From NCBI GenBank assembly GCA_033852165.1, contig JAWSUZ010000063.1, positions 1 through 64,000 on the forward strand: DNA of 64,000 bases, given 5' to 3'. The notes beneath the pieces were generated by a model, which was not told the DNA's origin, made no database searches, and worked only from the letters and a program-made list of their open reading frames with translations. Positions 62,235 through 64,000 of the stretch are shown here, one piece after another. A program made the translations under genes and the position numbers. This DNA is from Agarilytica sp033852165 (lineage in GTDB: Bacteria; Pseudomonadota; Gammaproteobacteria; Pseudomonadales; Cellvibrionaceae). Each line of letters starts with the position of its first letter. The stretch's first letter is position 1.

Positions 62235-63389
62235 GTGAAGATATTCCAGTCTCGCCTTTATCAAGAAGCATGGTCCACCCCCCTACCGGAAGGCTCCTTC
62301 TCACAGCTTGTTTTGGCTTTTGGATCACGGACTTTCATGCGTAGCGCAGCCGTTCGACAGTCTCTTAAGCATGCCTTTCCCAATGCAAATGTCATCGGTT
62401 GTACGACATCCGGCGAGATTATGGATACGGAAATTTACGACGAAAGCCTCTGTGTTACAGCCATTGAATGGGAGAAAACTCCCGTATGTTTGGTCAGCGA
62501 AAATATTAGTTTTTTTGCCGACAGTCGAGACGCAGGAGCGAAGTTAGCGGCTAAGTTAGATAAAAAAGACCTCAAACACGTATTTGTCTTATCCGATGGC
62601 CAGCATGTAAATGGCACCTTACTCGTAGAAGGTATTAGCGCACAATTGCCCGAAGGGGTGGTTTTAACGGGTGGGTTGGCGGGCGATGATGATCGTTTTG
62701 AGGAAACCTGGGTTTGGCATAACGACAGGGTAGAGTCGGGCTTAATCGTGCTATGTGGCCTTTATGGCGATGCCATCCGAATCGGCCACGGTTCTCTGGG
62801 TGGTTGGGATACATTTGGTCCTGACCGTAAAATAACGCGTTCAGAGGGGAATGTCCTTTATGAACTCGATAATCAGTCCGCCCTTGAATTGTACAAGCAA
62901 TACTTAGGAGAGCATGCCAGTGAATTACCGGCATCTGCTTTACGTTTTCCCCTGTCGGTCCACAGCGAAGGCGAAGACCAAGGTGTTGTTAGAACGATCC
63001 TTAATATTAATGAGGAAGACCAAAGCATGGTGTTTGCCGGTGATATGCCGGAGGGGTCTTATGCGCGGTTGATGCACGCTAACTTTGATCGATTAATTGA
63101 TGGCGCCAATAATGCCGCCGAGCAAGCTTTGGAATCACTGTGTGGTCAGGCTAACGAAGCCAGTCAAGCCGAGCTTGGAATACTGATCAGCTGTGTTGGA
63201 CGACGTCTGGTTCTGAAGCAACAAGCTGAGGAAGAACTGGATTCAGTAAGGGATGTATTGGCCGATCAATGTGCGCTATGCGGATTTTATTCCTATGGGG
63301 AGATTTCACCCCTTGTGTCAAAGCAAAAATGTTCCTTACATAATCAGACTATGACAATCACCACATTCACAGAAGTGCTTGATGCATAA
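62235..63389 (+). CDS. FIST-domain sensory protein
   Basis: This 384-residue protein has both FIST parts. The N-terminal FIST domain has NANVIGCTTSGEIMDTEIYDESLCVTAIEW and VVLTGGLAGDDDRFEETWVWHND. The C-terminal FIST_C domain has YELDNQSALELYKQYLG and LGILISCVGRRLVLKQQAEEELDSVRDVL, and ends CGFYSYGEISP. FIST proteins are predicted to bind small ligands such as amino acids and pass the signal to partner kinases. Its last codons overlap the start of the PAS-containing gene (ATG 63382 before the TAA at 63387-63389), so the two are coupled. Confidence 0.92.
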   Translation: MKIFQSRLYQEAWSTPLPEGSFSQLVLAFGSRTFMRSAAVRQSLKHAFPNANVIGCTTSGEIMDTEIYDESLCVTAIEWEKTPVCLVSENISFFADSRDAGAKLAAKLDKKDLKHVFVLSDGQHVNGTLLVEGISAQLPEGVVLTGGLAGDDDRFEETWVWHNDRVESGLIVLCGLYGDAIRIGHGSLGGWDTFGPDRKITRSEGNVLYELDNQSALELYKQYLGEHASELPASALRFPLSVHSEGEDQGVVRTILNINEEDQSMVFAGDMPEGSYARLMHANFDRLIDGANNAAEQALESLCGQANEASQAELGILISCVGRRLVLKQQAEEELDSVRDVLADQCALCGFYSYGEISPLVSKQKCSLHNQTMTITTFTEVLDA

Positions 63390-64000
63390 GCTTCTAAAGC
63401 GCCAACTTAAGCGGAACCAATTAAGCGAGGATGATTTTGATCCGCGTTGGCGAAGCTTATTGGACGCCGTAGCGAGTGCCTACGTCCAGGCTGATCAAGA
63501 TCGGCATCTGCTAGAGCGGTCGTTAAAGTTAACCTCTAAGGAATTAACATCTCGTAATTCTGAACTTGAGGACAGGTTGGGTGAACTGGAATCGATACGT
63601 ACATGTTTGGAAGATTCCCTGTCGACTCTTAATACTACCTTTGATGCGATTGGCGAAGCCATTATCGCCTACGATGAAAAAGGCAATGTGGTTAAATACA
63701 ATCAGCTTGCCGCGGATTTACTTGATTTAAATAAAAATGATTTGTCTGAATTTCCAAAACACACATTGGCGAATTTGTACCGAAAAATAAAAGACCCGGC
63801 TATATTAGTTCATGATCTTCGTCATCTTACACAAGATCCGCTACGGGAGTTGTCAGGAGTTTTGGAGTTTAACGATGAAAGCTTTTATGAATACCACTCA
63901 TCGGCAAAGCTGAAAGATGATCGTTTGTTAGGGCGGGTTTGGTGCTTTCGTAATATTACCGAAAGCAAAAAAAATGAAGCGTTAATACGTCATCAAGCGT
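63382..64000 (+). CDS. PAS-domain signalling protein, probably sensor kinase (cut by window end)
   Basis: An open frame starts at ATG 63382 and runs off the window (206 codons seen). The first part is a charged helix with coiled-coil character (LLERSLKLTSKELTSRNSELEDRLGELESIRTCLEDSL). A PAS domain follows from about residue 85 (TTFDAIGEAIIAYDEKGNVVKYNQLAADLL, then GRVWCFRNITESKKNEALIRHQA). The ending of this PAS and the FIST partner are typical of hybrid histidine kinases or GGDEF/EAL proteins. The output domain lies outside the window. Confidence 0.85.
   Translation, partial: MHKLLKRQLKRNQLSEDDFDPRWRSLLDAVASAYVQADQDRHLLERSLKLTSKELTSRNSELEDRLGELESIRTCLEDSLSTLNTTFDAIGEAIIAYDEKGNVVKYNQLAADLLDLNKNDLSEFPKHTLANLYRKIKDPAILVHDLRHLTQDPLRELSGVLEFNDESFYEYHSSAKLKDDRLLGRVWCFRNITESKKNEALIRHQA

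Overview
The window looks like a chromosomal segment of a marine, polysaccharide-associated gammaproteobacterium, possibly near Cellvibrionales or Alteromonadales. This rests on protein resemblance only (HspQ, Pcm, CpxRA, SbcB, DinG, Can, a GlyGly-CTERM anchored surface protein, CbtAB). No rRNA, tRNA, phage, intact insertion sequence or CRISPR array was seen.

Layout. (1) 0.4-5 kb: a 1438-residue secreted modular protein on the minus strand, with a cyclic di-GMP-I riboswitch in its leader. (2) 5.8-10.1 kb: an unusual trio made of an argininosuccinate-synthase homologue without the normal PP-loop, a guanidino-group hydrolase/amidinotransferase-fold enzyme, and a NodU/CmcH-type carbamoyltransferase split by a one-base slip in a T7 run. 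(3) 10.5-19.4 kb: housekeeping and stress genes (hspQ, pcm, an epimerase), a ToxR/CadC-like regulator with a DUF4405-like membrane protein, and a spy/cpxP-like gene divergent from cpxRA across a CpxR box. (4) 19.6-29.6 kb: a signalling island with two transmembrane Ser/Thr kinases, a secreted caspase-fold protein overlapping the first kinase, a response regulator and an FHA-EAL protein. (5) 29.9-45.6 kb: can, sbcB, pyrB, a REC-GGDEF-REC protein, an acyltransferase, dinG, a lipoprotein hydrolase, a chemoreceptor, a peroxiredoxin and a MurG-like protein. (6) 45.7-46.8 kb: a Phd/VapC-type toxin-antitoxin pair with a palindromic operator. (7) 47-62 kb: a cobalamin locus led by a cobalamin riboswitch: cbtB, cbtA, a ChlI/ChlD-like ATPase, cobO, cobB, a Ni/Co transporter, cbiD, cobK, cbiC, cbiET, cobI, cbiG, cobJ, cobM. 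CbiD and CbiG indicate the early-cobalt route. No CobN, CbiK or CbiX is present. (8) 62.2 kb to the end: a FIST sensor protein overlapping a truncated PAS-containing signalling gene.

The most striking structure outside genes is a family of at least eight intergenic elements (about 24.5, 25.3, 35.6, 39.3, 53.1, 55.3, 58.6 and 60.0 kb). Several have long, nearly perfect outer stems. The outer stems differ completely in sequence between subgroups, but all enclose small hairpins whose six-base loops read A-N-G-G-A-Y on one strand. Covarying stems with conserved loops point to a structured RNA or a hairpin mobile element; the pattern recalls the TwoAYGGAY candidate RNA motif. Heptanucleotide tandem arrays lie beside some of these elements.
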